This document shows positions 42,680 through 51,625 of a DNA stretch of 64,000 bases, one piece after another. The notes below the pieces were generated by a model that worked only from the letters and a program-made list of their open reading frames with translations, was not told where the DNA came from and ran no database searches. Each line of letters opens with the position of its first letter. Position 1 is the first letter of the stretch. Where the stretch lies: NCBI GenBank assembly GCA_026169535.1, contig JAPFCU010000016.1:1-64000 (forward strand). The letters are read 5' to 3'. Source of the stretch: Blautia sp. (GTDB lineage Bacteria > Bacillota > Clostridia > Lachnospirales > Lachnospiraceae). Made by a program: the position numbers and the translations under genes.

Positions 42680-44050
42680 TTATTCCTCTCCGCTGAGTTT
42701 CTTCCTTTTTTTGTATGTCGCTGTCAAAAAAAGTACCATAAGCAGCGTCAATACTGCCGTCTCTTTCATAAGCTGACTGTCAGAAGGATCTCCTGTTTTT
42801 GGGTTTACCGATACCGGATGGCTCTCCTCTCTGTCATAGACTGTCTCTTCTCCCCTAAACTCTGCCGGTCCGGAAATTTCAGTTTCCTGCTCCCCTGACT
42901 GTATCTGAAGCTCTGCCTGGGAAGTCACACTCCTCTCTCCAGTTTCTTTAGAAACAACCTCCACCTCATTGATCAGCTTCTTTTCTTTAATCTTTTCCGG
43001 AAGTGCAACCACAGCCTGAAGACTTATGGATCTGCCTGCTTCCAGTCTGTTTATCAGAGCCTTTGTCTTAGTGTTATTCAGGAGCACTCCCTCCTGTTCC
43101 AGAAACACAGCAGGCACATTTTCCAGCTGAAATTTTTCTGTTGTAATAATGGAATGCAGTGTACGTTCACCTGTGTTTCGAATACAAATTCGGAATAAGA
43201 TCCTGTCCCCGGGCACTGCCACTGTACGATCTGCAGTTTTTGTTACCTGAAAATCCACTTTCAGCGGTGATATTTCTGTAGTGATCTTTACCTCTTTTTT
43301 GACTGCTGGAAGTTCTCCTGGCCGCTCTTCTGACTCAATTTCTCCTTCTGCATTTAACGTCAGATTTACAGGATTTGTCCTGTCTTCCGGAATCAGGATT
43401 CCCATATAAAAAATCCTTTTTTCTCCCGGCTCCAGCCTTCCCGAAACCGGTTCAGACTGCTGCTCTCCATTTTCATTCTCCCAGACTGCAGACAGCCCCT
43501 CTTCTATTTTCTCTGTAAATCGTATCTCCTTGAATGGAAGATTTCCCGTATTCTCTACCTTTATTTCATAAAGAAGCTTTTTTCCGGCTACTGCTGTGTC
43601 TGGTACTGCTTCTGTCTCCAGAGTAAAATCTGCATTCTCTTCCTTTTCTGGCAGCTGCTCCTGTTCCCCGTTTTCTCCTTCTCCATCTGTTATATCTTCG
43701 GGTACTTCTGTATTCTCTTCCGGCATTTCAACTTCCGGAAGTTCCGCCTGTTCATCTGAATCCTGGTTTTCTTCCCTAATATTTTCTTCGGGTGTTTCCA
43801 TACTTTCTTCCTGTAACGGTATATCTTCCTGTTCTTCTATAAAAATCATAGAATCCTCTGTATCTTTACCATCTGAAGCACTATAAAAAAATTCTCCGTT
43901 TTCATTCTCATTCATAGAGGAACACTTTCCCGTTCTTTCTTCTTCCTGCAAAATCATTTGTGCCTGAGCGCTGACTGATACCATAAGGATTCCGGCAAGA
44001 ACTGCTGTCAGTCCTGTTCTTTTGATTCTGTTCCATATTCTTTTTTTCAT
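42680..44050 (-). CDS. Wall-anchored surface protein with DUF11-like domains and an NPKTG sorting signal
   Basis: 456 residues. Signal peptide (TGLTAVLAGILMVSVSAQA). A Glu/Pro-rich, very acidic stretch follows (about 35-140). Two beta-sandwich domains of the DUF11/conserved-repeat type come next, each with a motif such as YEIKVENTGNLPFKEI or FRICIRNTGERTLHSI. The C-terminus has NPKTGDPS, a hydrophobic span (TAVLTLLMVLFLTATY) and KKRKK, an LPXTG-like sortase signal with Asn in place of Leu. It is probably a stalk-like or adhesive wall protein. It stands alone, with a leader of about 280 nt. Confidence 0.82.
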   Translation of the reverse strand: MKKRIWNRIKRTGLTAVLAGILMVSVSAQAQMILQEEERTGKCSSMNENENGEFFYSASDGKDTEDSMIFIEEQEDIPLQEESMETPEENIREENQDSDEQAELPEVEMPEENTEVPEDITDGEGENGEQEQLPEKEENADFTLETEAVPDTAVAGKKLLYEIKVENTGNLPFKEIRFTEKIEEGLSAVWENENGEQQSEPVSGRLEPGEKRIFYMGILIPEDRTNPVNLTLNAEGEIESEERPGELPAVKKEVKITTEISPLKVDFQVTKTADRTVAVPGDRILFRICIRNTGERTLHSIITTEKFQLENVPAVFLEQEGVLLNNTKTKALINRLEAGRSISLQAVVALPEKIKEKKLINEVEVVSKETGERSVTSQAELQIQSGEQETEISGPAEFRGEETVYDREESHPVSVNPKTGDPSDSQLMKETAVLTLLMVLFLTATYKKRKKLSGEE

Positions 44051-44527
44051 AGATTTTCTCGCTTTCTGCTACAGTATTTTCATTTCCGGTGCATAGATCC
44101 TCTGCAGCATACGATCTGCCCCGCTTTTTTGTCTGACTTTCAGGACAACAGCATCTCCCCTTTCTGATTTCAGGCTGCAGGACATAGACCTGCTGACGCA
44201 GTCATTTAAATATAAATAAAGGATACTGATTGAAATACGTGCCGATTCGGCACTGAGAAATATGCGGCAGACAACTGTCAAACACCCCGAAACAGATGCC
44301 TGCTGTTACGCACCCGCAGAACGCGGGTTGGATAAATTCACTGTAACACGGATTCGGAAAATACACAATAGCTGAACATAAGAATCCTTTTAATTTAATT
44401 TTTCTTTATATTTTTTCTAGTTCTTTTAGAAACAGTACACACTTTGCACACAATTCTCCGATATAATAAGTCTTGGATAGATGAATAACCACTCTCTATC
44501 TCCCCCCTCAAAAAAGTTAAGGAAACC
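44051..44527. other. Long untranslated region upstream of the NPKTG protein
   Basis: On the minus strand this holds the leader of the surface protein gene. It has two short GC-rich hairpins, ACCCGC/GCGGGT near 44312-44328 and GTGCCGA/TCGGCAC at 44239-44253. A frame running from about 44281 down to 44069 ends in a protein-like stretch (GADRMLQRIYAPEMKIL) but has no good start. On the + strand it holds the promoter of a candidate small RNA. I recognise no known riboswitch. Confidence 0.4.
44340..44368 (-). promoter_or_regulatory. Putative promoter of the NPKTG protein gene
   Basis: TTGTGT (44363-44368), 17-bp spacer, TACAGT (44340-44345). The predicted leader is about 280 nt. Confidence 0.45.
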
Positions 44528-44558
44528 AGCCGTCTGCCAATGCAGGCGGCTTTTCCTT
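44462..44558 (+). ncRNA. Candidate small RNA with a C6 run and intrinsic terminator
   Basis: TATAAT at 44462-44467 (no good -35) would start a transcript near 44474. It carries an unpaired UCCCCCCUC (C6 at 44502-44507), able to pair with ribosome sites. It ends at a 10-bp stem (44528-44537 with 44542-44551) and a T-run. No + strand gene lies upstream, so the terminator needs its own transcript. This is inferred, with no homologue recognised. Confidence 0.4.
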
Positions 44559-44639
44559 TATATCTCCTGTTCTGACAATTTATTTAATCCTTTTTGACAA
44601 TAAAATTTTTCCATATCTCTTTTCCGCCTGAATCCTCTC

Positions 44640-44668
44640 TTGCAATTCCCTCTCTATTCTTTTATAAT
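44640..44668 (+). promoter_or_regulatory. Promoter of arcC-eutJ
   Basis: TTGCAA (44640-44645), 17-bp spacer, TATAAT (44663-44668). Confidence 0.8.
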
Positions 44669-44706
44669 TAGTGTTATCCAAAACGAAAAAGAAATGAGGA
44701 ATTCCT

Positions 44707-45639
44707 ATGAGCGAAAAAACTGTAGTAGTTGCATTAGGACACAAGGCACTGGGAACCACCCTGCCAGAGCAGAAAGTTGCCACAAAAGCAGCAGCAAAGG
44801 CTATTGCCGATCTGGTTGAAGACGGCGCAAATGTCGTGATTTCCCACAGTAACGGACCTCAGGTAGGTATGATCCATACTGCAATGAATGAATTCGGCAA
44901 GGCACATCCGAAATATACATTTGCCCCGATGTCTGTATGTTCTGCCATGAGCCAGGGATATATCGGCTATGACCTGCAGAACGCTATCCGCACCGAGCTT
45001 CTTTCACGCGGAATTTACAAACCGGTGGCAACTGTATTGACTCAGGTAGTCATCGATCCCTATGATGATGCTTTTGCAGAACCAGAAAAGATCATCGGCC
45101 GGGTACTTACCGCCGAAGAGGCTGAAGCCGAAGAAGAAAAAGGAAATTATGTAACAGAGATATCTGAAGGACAGTTCCGACGTATCCTGGCTTCTCCAAA
45201 GCCTCAGCGTATCGTAGAAATTGAAACAATACGTGCTCTGGCTTCTGCCGGACAGATTGTAATTGCAGCAGGCGGCGGCGGAATCCCTGTTCTTGAACAG
45301 GGCATAGAACTTCACGGAGCCAGCGCGATTGTCGAAAAAGATCTTGCCAGCGGACTTCTTGCCGAAGAATTAAATGCTGACACTCTTCTGATCCTTACAA
45401 GTGTCGAAAAAGTCAGTCTGAACATGGGTACTGAAAACGAAGAGCTTCTTGGTTCCATTTCCGCAGAAGATGCACACAAATATGTAGAAGCAGACCAGTT
45501 TACAAAAGGTTCTATGCTTCCTAAAATCGAAGCTGGACTTTCCTTTATTGAAAAGAAAGAGGGCAGACGTGCTATTATCACAGATATTGCTCATGCAGAA
45601 GCTGGATATAAGGAAAAGACAGGAACGATCATTAAATAA
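44707..45639 (+). CDS. arcC: Carbamate kinase
   Basis: 310 residues. VVVALGHKALG, ISHSNGPQVG, IAAGGGGIPV and IVEKDLASGLLA are the carbamate kinase motifs of the amino-acid kinase fold. It makes ATP from carbamoyl phosphate, usually at the end of arginine, agmatine or purine breakdown. None of those partners (arcA, arcB, ygeW) is next to it; instead a EutJ-like gene follows after 48 bp. GAGG lies seven bases before the ATG. Confidence 0.93.
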   Translation: MSEKTVVVALGHKALGTTLPEQKVATKAAAKAIADLVEDGANVVISHSNGPQVGMIHTAMNEFGKAHPKYTFAPMSVCSAMSQGYIGYDLQNAIRTELLSRGIYKPVATVLTQVVIDPYDDAFAEPEKIIGRVLTAEEAEAEEEKGNYVTEISEGQFRRILASPKPQRIVEIETIRALASAGQIVIAAGGGGIPVLEQGIELHGASAIVEKDLASGLLAEELNADTLLILTSVEKVSLNMGTENEELLGSISAEDAHKYVEADQFTKGSMLPKIEAGLSFIEKKEGRRAIITDIAHAEAGYKEKTGTIIK

Positions 45640-45687
45640 AATCAGTTGCTGCAGACACAGCATGCAGCAGCAAAACGGAGTAACAAA

Positions 45688-46506
45688 ATGGATCTGAAAA
45701 GCAGAACATTATCAAATTTTGCGGAACTCGTCCGTACAGGTGAGTGCAAAAAATTTAAAGGTAGATTAAAGGTAGGCGTAGACCTTGGAACTGCCAATAC
45801 TGTTCTGGCTGTGGTAGACACTTCCAACCGTCCCATTGCCGGAATTTCCGCTCCCTCCCATGCAATCCAGGATGGAGTGATTGTTAACTATTATGAATCT
45901 GTGCAGCTTGTCTCCAAGCTGAAGGCGACTTTGGAAGAAAGGCTGGGAACTGAGCTTTCCTATGCTGCCGCTGCCATTCCTCCCGGAGTAAACCAGGGCA
46001 GTGTCAAGAGTATTGGCTATGTTCTGGAAGGCGCCGGATTTGAAGTAACCAATATTGTGGATGAACCCACAGCAGCTTCCGCTGTATTAAAGATTACTGA
46101 CGGAGCTGTTGTAGACGTAGGAGGCGGCACCACCGGAATCAGTATTCTGAAAGACGCAAAAGTCATTTATACAGATGATGAGGCTACCGGCGGCACACAC
46201 ATGACCATGACAGTAGCAGGACATTACCGCATCCCTTATGAAGAGGCAGAAATCCTGAAAACCCAGCCGGATAAACAGGACGAAATTTTTCCGGTGATCA
46301 AAGCCACTGTAGAAAAAATGGCCCTGATCACAGAGAAATTCCTGAAAGGCTATGAAGTACCTGCTGTTTATGTGGTAGGAGGATCCTCTATGTTCAGGGA
46401 ATTTACTTCTGTATTTGAGAAAAAACTGAAGCTGCCTGTTTATCAGCCAGTTCACCCTCTTCTTGTAACACCTTTGGGTATTGCCTACTGTTGTCAGCTT
46501 CCTTAA
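45688..46506 (+). CDS. eutJ: EutJ-like actin/Hsp70-fold ATPase
   Basis: 272 residues from the ATG at 45688 (GGAG seven bases upstream; the frame opens earlier). Actin/Hsp70 fold: VGVDLGTANTVLAVVD phosphate-1, VDVGGGTTGISIL phosphate-2, VVGGSSMF adenosine site, and EPTAAS. These match EutJ of ethanolamine-utilisation operons, proposed as a chaperone. No other eut or microcompartment gene is near, so its job here, next to carbamate kinase, is unclear. It ends at a strong terminator. Confidence 0.88.
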   Translation: MDLKSRTLSNFAELVRTGECKKFKGRLKVGVDLGTANTVLAVVDTSNRPIAGISAPSHAIQDGVIVNYYESVQLVSKLKATLEERLGTELSYAAAAIPPGVNQGSVKSIGYVLEGAGFEVTNIVDEPTAASAVLKITDGAVVDVGGGTTGISILKDAKVIYTDDEATGGTHMTMTVAGHYRIPYEEAEILKTQPDKQDEIFPVIKATVEKMALITEKFLKGYEVPAVYVVGGSSMFREFTSVFEKKLKLPVYQPVHPLLVTPLGIAYCCQLP

Positions 46507-46516
46507 TTCAAACAGC

Positions 46517-46549
46517 AAAAATGAGACTGAAAAAACAGTCTCATTTTTT
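46517..46549 (+). terminator. Terminator of arcC-eutJ
   Basis: TGAGACTG/CAGTCTCA stem (46522-46529, 46536-46543) with A-rich flank and T6. Confidence 0.92.
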
Positions 46550-46555
46550 GTATGC

Positions 46556-46594
46556 AATAATCCCGGCAGCTGTATCCAGTCTGCCGGGATTATT
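46556..46594 (-). terminator. Terminator of nrdD
   Basis: 14-bp perfect arms (AATAATCCCGGCAG and its complement, 46556-46569 and 46581-46594) right after the nrdD stop; short T-run. Confidence 0.8.
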
Positions 46595-46598
46595 ATAT

Positions 46599-48734
46599 TT
46601 ACATAGATTTTCTTTCTGCGATCTCTGCCATTTTAGCTTCATTGAGACGTGTATCTCCATGGACACGACTGTAGGAAAGATATCCGTTCATACGATCGAT
46701 CTTTGTCAGATTTGTAGATCCGCATACCGGACATACATCCATCTCCAGTTCCTCATGACCACAGTCATCACAGTAAGCCAGAGAAAGGTTCACACCTTCG
46801 TAATATCCAAGATCCATTGCTCTTCGTATCAACGTACGGATAGCCTCTTTATTGTATCCGATAGGATAACGTACATACTGGATCTTGCCGCCATTGCAAA
46901 GTTCCCAGAAACGACCTTCCAGATCCTGTTTCTCAATAGGAGTCACATCTTCTGTTACATGACAGTGGAAGCTGTTGCTTACATAAGGACGATCTGAAAC
47001 ACCTTCGATGATACCATACATCTTGCGGAACTGCTCGACCTGAAGTCCGCAAAGACTTTCTGCCGGTGTTCCATAAATAGCATAAAGATTTCCATCCTCT
47101 TCTTTAAACTGATTCACCTTATTATTAATATATTTCAGTACCTCAAGAGCAAACTGACCGTCCTCGCGGATGGATTTACCGTTATAAAGCTCCTGAAGCT
47201 CATTCAGTGCTGTGATACCAAAAGATGCGGTCATAGGTTTCAGGATCTTGCCGATCTTTTCATGTGGTTTCAGATGTCCCCCATAAAATCCGCCTTCACA
47301 GTATGCCAGAGGATTGGTAGATGCTCTCATCTGTCCAAGATACTCATAAGTACGGATATGAAGATTACGGATCATTTCCAGGTAAAAATCAAGGACTTCA
47401 TAAAAATCTCTGCTCTCTGCTCTTGCTTTTGCCAGGATCATCGGAAGATGAAGGCTTACGGCACCCACGTTAAAACGGCCTACAAATACCGGGCTGTCCT
47501 TCTCATCTGCCGGATACATGCCGCCTCTTTCATACCAGGGGCTTAAAAACGCACGGCATCCCATAGGACTAATTACCTTGCCATACTGTTTATACATGCT
47601 GGCAATATAACCTTTTCCTGACATAGACAGCCAATCCGGATACATCGTCTTGGCAGAACAATCCACACCTGCTTCAAATACATCCTCACAGCACTGTCCC
47701 GGTCCATGGATGTTTTCGTCATAAAGGAATACAATCTTCGGGAAAAGAACCGGTTTTTTATGACCATCCTTTCCCTGTCCCCCTTTGTGAACTTCCAACA
47801 GGGACATATTACACATTTTCTCAAAACGTCCGGTTCCAAGCCCCAGAGTCACAGTAACAAAAGGATAATCTCCTCTGGAAGAGCCTACTGTATTCAGCTT
47901 GTATTCAATTCCCTGCCATCCCTGGTCAAAATCTCTGCGCACCTTATCCAGCGCATATTCGATTGCTTTTTCTTCTCTTCCGGTCCAGCTCTGATCAGAA
48001 TATTTCAAAAATTCCTGAACATATTTGTCATAACTTTTCTGCGCGTAAGGAGCCAGGATCTTATCTACCTCCGGAACAGTAAATCCGCCGTACTGCTGAG
48101 CAGCTGTACTGAGGACAATATCCCCCATAACATCAAAGGCTGTATCCAGAGTCTTAGGCTCATTATACCATACATTTCCCATCTCAAATCCGCCTCTGAG
48201 CACAGATGCCACATCAAAAAGGCAGCAGTTCATAGTATCCAGACGGGCAGACTGATCATGGATATAGATATAACCATCCTTGCATGCCTGAAGCTCATTT
48301 CGGTTCATGAAAAATTTACGATAAAGTTCCTTATTCAATTCATTAAAAATCAGGCTTCTCTTTGTGGCAACTAACGCACTGTCCGTGTTTGCATTGCTCT
48401 TGTCACCAATATATCGGATGGCCTGGCTCTTTGTATACACATCATCCATCATATGGATAAAATCCAGCTTATAGTTACGGTAATCACGATAGCTTTTTGC
48501 CACCGCCGGATTCACTCTCTCCAGAGCACCTTCCACGATATTATGCATCTCCTGGATCTGAATCTCATTTTTCCCAAGGGAATCCGCATGCTCCTGTGCG
48601 AAACGGCAGATAAAATCCTTCTCCTCCTGAGAAAATGTATACAGGATCCTTGCGGCAGATTTATTTACAGCTGCCACGATTTTCTGTGGATTAAATTCTT
48701 CCTTTGTCCCATCTTTTTTGATCACATAAATCAT
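46599..48734 (-). CDS. nrdD: Anaerobic ribonucleoside-triphosphate reductase NrdD
   Basis: 711 residues. An N-terminal ATP-cone (VIKKDGTKEEFNPQKIVAAV) is followed by the glycyl-radical catalytic domain. The zinc site is CDDCGHEELEMDVCPVCG and the C-terminal glycyl-radical loop is DRMNGYLSYSRVHGD. It makes dNTPs without oxygen and needs the activase NrdG, which is not beside it. Two NrdR-like boxes lie upstream. This enzyme marks an anaerobic lifestyle. Confidence 0.96.
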   Translation of the reverse strand: MIYVIKKDGTKEEFNPQKIVAAVNKSAARILYTFSQEEKDFICRFAQEHADSLGKNEIQIQEMHNIVEGALERVNPAVAKSYRDYRNYKLDFIHMMDDVYTKSQAIRYIGDKSNANTDSALVATKRSLIFNELNKELYRKFFMNRNELQACKDGYIYIHDQSARLDTMNCCLFDVASVLRGGFEMGNVWYNEPKTLDTAFDVMGDIVLSTAAQQYGGFTVPEVDKILAPYAQKSYDKYVQEFLKYSDQSWTGREEKAIEYALDKVRRDFDQGWQGIEYKLNTVGSSRGDYPFVTVTLGLGTGRFEKMCNMSLLEVHKGGQGKDGHKKPVLFPKIVFLYDENIHGPGQCCEDVFEAGVDCSAKTMYPDWLSMSGKGYIASMYKQYGKVISPMGCRAFLSPWYERGGMYPADEKDSPVFVGRFNVGAVSLHLPMILAKARAESRDFYEVLDFYLEMIRNLHIRTYEYLGQMRASTNPLAYCEGGFYGGHLKPHEKIGKILKPMTASFGITALNELQELYNGKSIREDGQFALEVLKYINNKVNQFKEEDGNLYAIYGTPAESLCGLQVEQFRKMYGIIEGVSDRPYVSNSFHCHVTEDVTPIEKQDLEGRFWELCNGGKIQYVRYPIGYNKEAIRTLIRRAMDLGYYEGVNLSLAYCDDCGHEELEMDVCPVCGSTNLTKIDRMNGYLSYSRVHGDTRLNEAKMAEIAERKSM

Positions 48735-48768
48735 ACCATTTTTCTCCTATTTCATCTCGTAAAAAAAT

Positions 48769-48817
48769 GCACGATCTATTCATGTGCATCCCTACGATAT
48801 TTCCCCATATCTGGTGT
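48769..48817 (-). promoter_or_regulatory. Pair of NrdR-like boxes upstream of nrdD
   Basis: Box 1 (48802-48817) reads ACACCAGATATGGGGA on the minus strand, close to the ACA-C-x-A-x-ATAT-x-G pattern. Box 2 (48769-48787) is an imperfect palindrome GCAC...GTGC. Their centres are about 31 bp apart, the spacing known for NrdR pairs. NrdR itself is not in the window. Confidence 0.5.
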
Positions 48818-48890
48818 TGCAAAACTGAGTATAACACAATATCCTGTAAAAAGAAAGGGGGAATTTAAAAAACTTTTCCCCCCTTGCTTC

Positions 48891-49727
48891 TTACCTGTCA
48901 AGCTCCTGGAAATAAACACTTTTATAAGAATCCCCTTCCCCGTCTAACTTGAGAACGTCTCCCTTTCCTAAAAGCATCTCCAGCGAATCGCCTTCCTTTA
49001 ATTCAAAAACCTCCGCCTTTTTCTCATCGGCATTTTTGTAAAACAGCTTAACCATGTCATTATTTGTATAGATCCTGTAATCTCCAGCCGGAAGCTCATC
49101 TCCGACTTCTATGGAACCATAACCGACGTTGAGTCCATATTCCATCCTACCCTCTGAATCCGACCAGGAAGAAAATGAATAGCTGTCAGGAATCTGCTCT
49201 TCCAGATTTCCGATACTGTACACTTCAGCCCCCTCTGAAGAAATCGTTGCAGAAGAGCTGTCGGTATAAGTTTCCTTATCTATCCAGAGAGACATAAGGT
49301 CATCAATCGAAGGTGCCACCAGCACTAAAACAGTAAACACCCAAAAAATAATACTGCCCGGAGATTTCTTTTTTTTATCTGAACTCCAGGAACTGTTGCT
49401 GCTTTTGCCAAACTCCTTTTTGCTTCTGGCAGCTGCTTTTTGTTTATCCTTATCCTTTTTGACCACCGTCCGGGCCGCATTTTTCTGAACCGTCTTTCCG
49501 GATATTTTCTGTGTATTTCTCTCAGAAGTCTGCCCGGAATCCTGCTTCGCATCTCCAAGGGGAACCATTCGCTTCAGAAGCTCCTCCCTAGCCTTGTCTG
49601 CAGCATGTTTATCATGGCTTCTCCTATCCTCATTCAGATGATAGAGAATTTCATCATTTCGATAAGGCATTCCACAGTCGCGGCATCTTCCATTGATAAT
49701 CGCTCCATCACATAAAGGACATTTCAT
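48891..49727 (-). CDS. Zinc-ribbon membrane protein of unknown function
   Basis: 278 residues from the ATG at 49727 (GGAGGG eight bases upstream; the GTG at 49736 abuts it). The N-terminus is a zinc ribbon, CPLCDG...CRDCG. A long Lys/Ser-rich cytoplasmic linker leads to one membrane span (SIIFWVFTVLVLVAPSI, about 130-147). The outer domain contains VGDELPAGDYRIYT and DSLEMLLGKGDVLKL, a small beta domain seen in other clostridial zinc-ribbon proteins. I do not know its role. It stands alone between nrdD and asnA. Confidence 0.75.
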   Translation of the reverse strand: MKCPLCDGAIINGRCRDCGMPYRNDEILYHLNEDRRSHDKHAADKAREELLKRMVPLGDAKQDSGQTSERNTQKISGKTVQKNAARTVVKKDKDKQKAAARSKKEFGKSSNSSWSSDKKKKSPGSIIFWVFTVLVLVAPSIDDLMSLWIDKETYTDSSSATISSEGAEVYSIGNLEEQIPDSYSFSSWSDSEGRMEYGLNVGYGSIEVGDELPAGDYRIYTNNDMVKLFYKNADEKKAEVFELKEGDSLEMLLGKGDVLKLDGEGDSYKSVYFQELDR

Positions 49728-49797
49728 ATGCTCCACCCTCCCCCTTTATTATCTGTTTTTATTGTATCGGATATCCCCAAAACCCGCAAGTTAAAAA

Positions 49798-49826
49798 TTG
49801 CATTCCATAATTTTTCCTGCTATAAT
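49798..49826 (+). promoter_or_regulatory. Promoter of asnA
   Basis: TTGCAT (49798-49803), 17-bp spacer, TATAAT (49821-49826); the leader is too short for a T-box. Confidence 0.85.
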
Positions 49827-49855
49827 AAGAGAATCTAAACTCGAGGAGGATTATT

Positions 49856-50863
49856 ATGGAACAATTTAAAATTCCCACCGGGTATCAGTCAGATCTGAAT
49901 CTCCACGATACCCAGGTAGCGATCAAAACTGTCAAAGATTTTTTTCAGCAGACACTTGCCCAGAAGCTGAATCTTCTCCGTGTGTCCGCTCCTGTATTCG
50001 TTTCCCCGTCTTCCGGACTGAACGACAACCTGAACGGTGTGGAACGTCCAGTAAGCTTCGAGATCAAAGGAATGGACGAAAACGCAGAAATTGTCCACTC
50101 TCTTGCAAAATGGAAACGCTATGCGCTTAAAAAATATGGTTTTTCTCACGGAGAAGGTTTATACACAGATATGATTGCCATCCGCAGAGACGAAGATGTT
50201 GATAACATCCATTCTGTTTATGTGGATCAATGGGACTGGGAAAAAATAATTTCCAAAGAAGAGCGTACCATGGAGACTCTGATCAATACCGTCCGCTCCA
50301 TTTACAGCGTCCTGCGCAAAACAGAAAAATACATGGCAGTTCAGTATGATTACATAGAAGAGATCCTTCCGAAAGAAATCGCTTTTGTATCTACACAGGA
50401 GCTTGTAGATATGTACCCTGACTGTACACCAAAGGAAAGAGAATATAAGATCGTCAAAGAAAAGGGCGCCGTTTTCCTTATGCAGGTAGGTAAGACTCTG
50501 AATAATGGAGAACGCCATGACGGACGTGCTCCGGATTATGACGACTGGGAACTGAATGGAGATATCCTTGTTTACTACCCTGTACTGGATATTGCTCTGG
50601 AGCTTTCCTCCATGGGTATCCGTGTAGATGAGGAAGCACTGGATGCCCAGCTGACAGAATCCGGCTGTAATGAACGAAGAGAACTGGCATTTCAGAAAGC
50701 TATCCTGAACAAGGAGCTTCCTTACACAATCGGCGGTGGTATCGGTCAGTCCCGTATATGTATGTTTTTCCTTCGAAAAGCGCATATCGGAGAAGTCCAT
50801 GCTTCCCTCTGGCCTGAAGAAGTACTTGAAAAAGCAAATGCAAACGGAATCCATCTCCTGTAA
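49856..50863 (+). CDS. asnA: Aspartate--ammonia ligase AsnA
   Basis: 335 residues, class II aminoacyl-tRNA-synthetase-like fold. VSPSSGLNDNLNGVERPVSF, LHSLAKWKRYAL-like HSLAKWKRYALKKY, VDQWDWEK and the C-terminal GGGIGQSRICMFFL are AsnA signatures. It makes asparagine from aspartate and ammonia with ATP. AGGAGG lies seven bases before the ATG. It is monocistronic between its own promoter and terminator. Confidence 0.97.
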   Translation: MEQFKIPTGYQSDLNLHDTQVAIKTVKDFFQQTLAQKLNLLRVSAPVFVSPSSGLNDNLNGVERPVSFEIKGMDENAEIVHSLAKWKRYALKKYGFSHGEGLYTDMIAIRRDEDVDNIHSVYVDQWDWEKIISKEERTMETLINTVRSIYSVLRKTEKYMAVQYDYIEEILPKEIAFVSTQELVDMYPDCTPKEREYKIVKEKGAVFLMQVGKTLNNGERHDGRAPDYDDWELNGDILVYYPVLDIALELSSMGIRVDEEALDAQLTESGCNERRELAFQKAILNKELPYTIGGGIGQSRICMFFLRKAHIGEVHASLWPEEVLEKANANGIHLL

Positions 50864-50900
50864 TCTATCATTTATCCGTTCCTGTGAACAGTAACCAAAA

Positions 50901-50924
50901 ACCACCTGCTGCAGGTGGTTTTTT
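50901..50924 (+). terminator. Terminator of asnA
   Basis: ACCACCT/AGGTGGT stem followed by T6. Confidence 0.9.
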
Positions 50925-51068
50925 ACTGTATTTTTCACCAAATTTTAATAATTCACTTATTGACAGTCATGTACCTTCATACTATCATATCAATAGAATG
51001 CAGCACAAGTCCAGGAAGACAGATTTTTATCTGTTTTCCCACTGACAGGAAAGACAGAGGTACACAAA

Positions 51069-51530
51069 GTGAATATTTTATTTTTTCTGACACCCAAAAG
51101 TGAAGTAGCTTATATATTTGAAGATGATACACTGCGACAGACCATAGAAAAAATGGAGCACAGGAAATTTTCCTGTATTCCTCTCCTCAGCGTGGACGGC
51201 CGCTACACAGGCACCATTTCCGAGGGAGATCTTTTATGGGGACTGAAACGTCTGAATACCATGAATGTAAAGGAAATGGAAGATATTTCTATTATGGCCA
51301 TTCCCAGACGTGCCACCTATAAACCGGTACATGCAGATGCTGATATGGAAGATCTTCTGGACCGCGCCATTAACCAGAATTATGTTCCGGTAGTTGATGA
51401 CCAGGGCTTTTTTATTGGCATCATTACTCGTAAGGAAATCATCAAATATTGCTATAAAGAGCTGAAAAAAACCTATGCGGACAGGGTTCCTTCGGAGAAA
51501 TGCCATACGGAAGACACTTCCGTCCGCTGA
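51069..51530 (+). CDS. CBS-domain pair protein
   Basis: 153 residues made of two CBS motifs: the first has FSCIPLLSVDGRYTGTISEGDLLW, the second YVPVVDDQGFFIGIITRKEII. Such stand-alone pairs bind adenine nucleotides and report energy state, but the partner is unknown. The start is a GTG at 51069 with AGAGG eight bases upstream. It lies between asnA and the end of the amino-acid transporter and shares a terminator with the latter. Confidence 0.85.
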   Translation: MNILFFLTPKSEVAYIFEDDTLRQTIEKMEHRKFSCIPLLSVDGRYTGTISEGDLLWGLKRLNTMNVKEMEDISIMAIPRRATYKPVHADADMEDLLDRAINQNYVPVVDDQGFFIGIITRKEIIKYCYKELKKTYADRVPSEKCHTEDTSVR

Positions 51531-51556
51531 TAACATTTTTCTTTTCGTAATTTATC

Positions 51557-51608
51557 AAAAAACGCTGCAGCAGATCCGTCAATAATCTCCGGTTCTGCTG
51601 CAGCGTTT
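51557..51608. terminator. Bidirectional terminator between the CBS gene and the transporter ATPase gene
   Basis: Arms AAAAAACGCTGCAGCAGA and its complement enclose a 17-nt region; A- and T-runs on both sides let it serve both strands. Confidence 0.9.
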
Positions 51609-51625
51609 TTTTGATCAGCAATATT

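Noticed and set aside
44069..44281. 70-residue minus frame in the leader of the surface protein
   Set aside because: Starts at a TTG with no ribosome site; only its last third looks protein-like. Mentioned as a possibility, not called.
44281..44460. Cyclic-di-GMP or cobalamin riboswitch in the 44-kb gap
   Set aside because: Only isolated GC hairpins are present; none of the conserved cores is found on either strand.
49737..49855. T-box or riboswitch before asnA
   Set aside because: The predicted transcript start is about 25 bp before the ATG, too short for a T-box.
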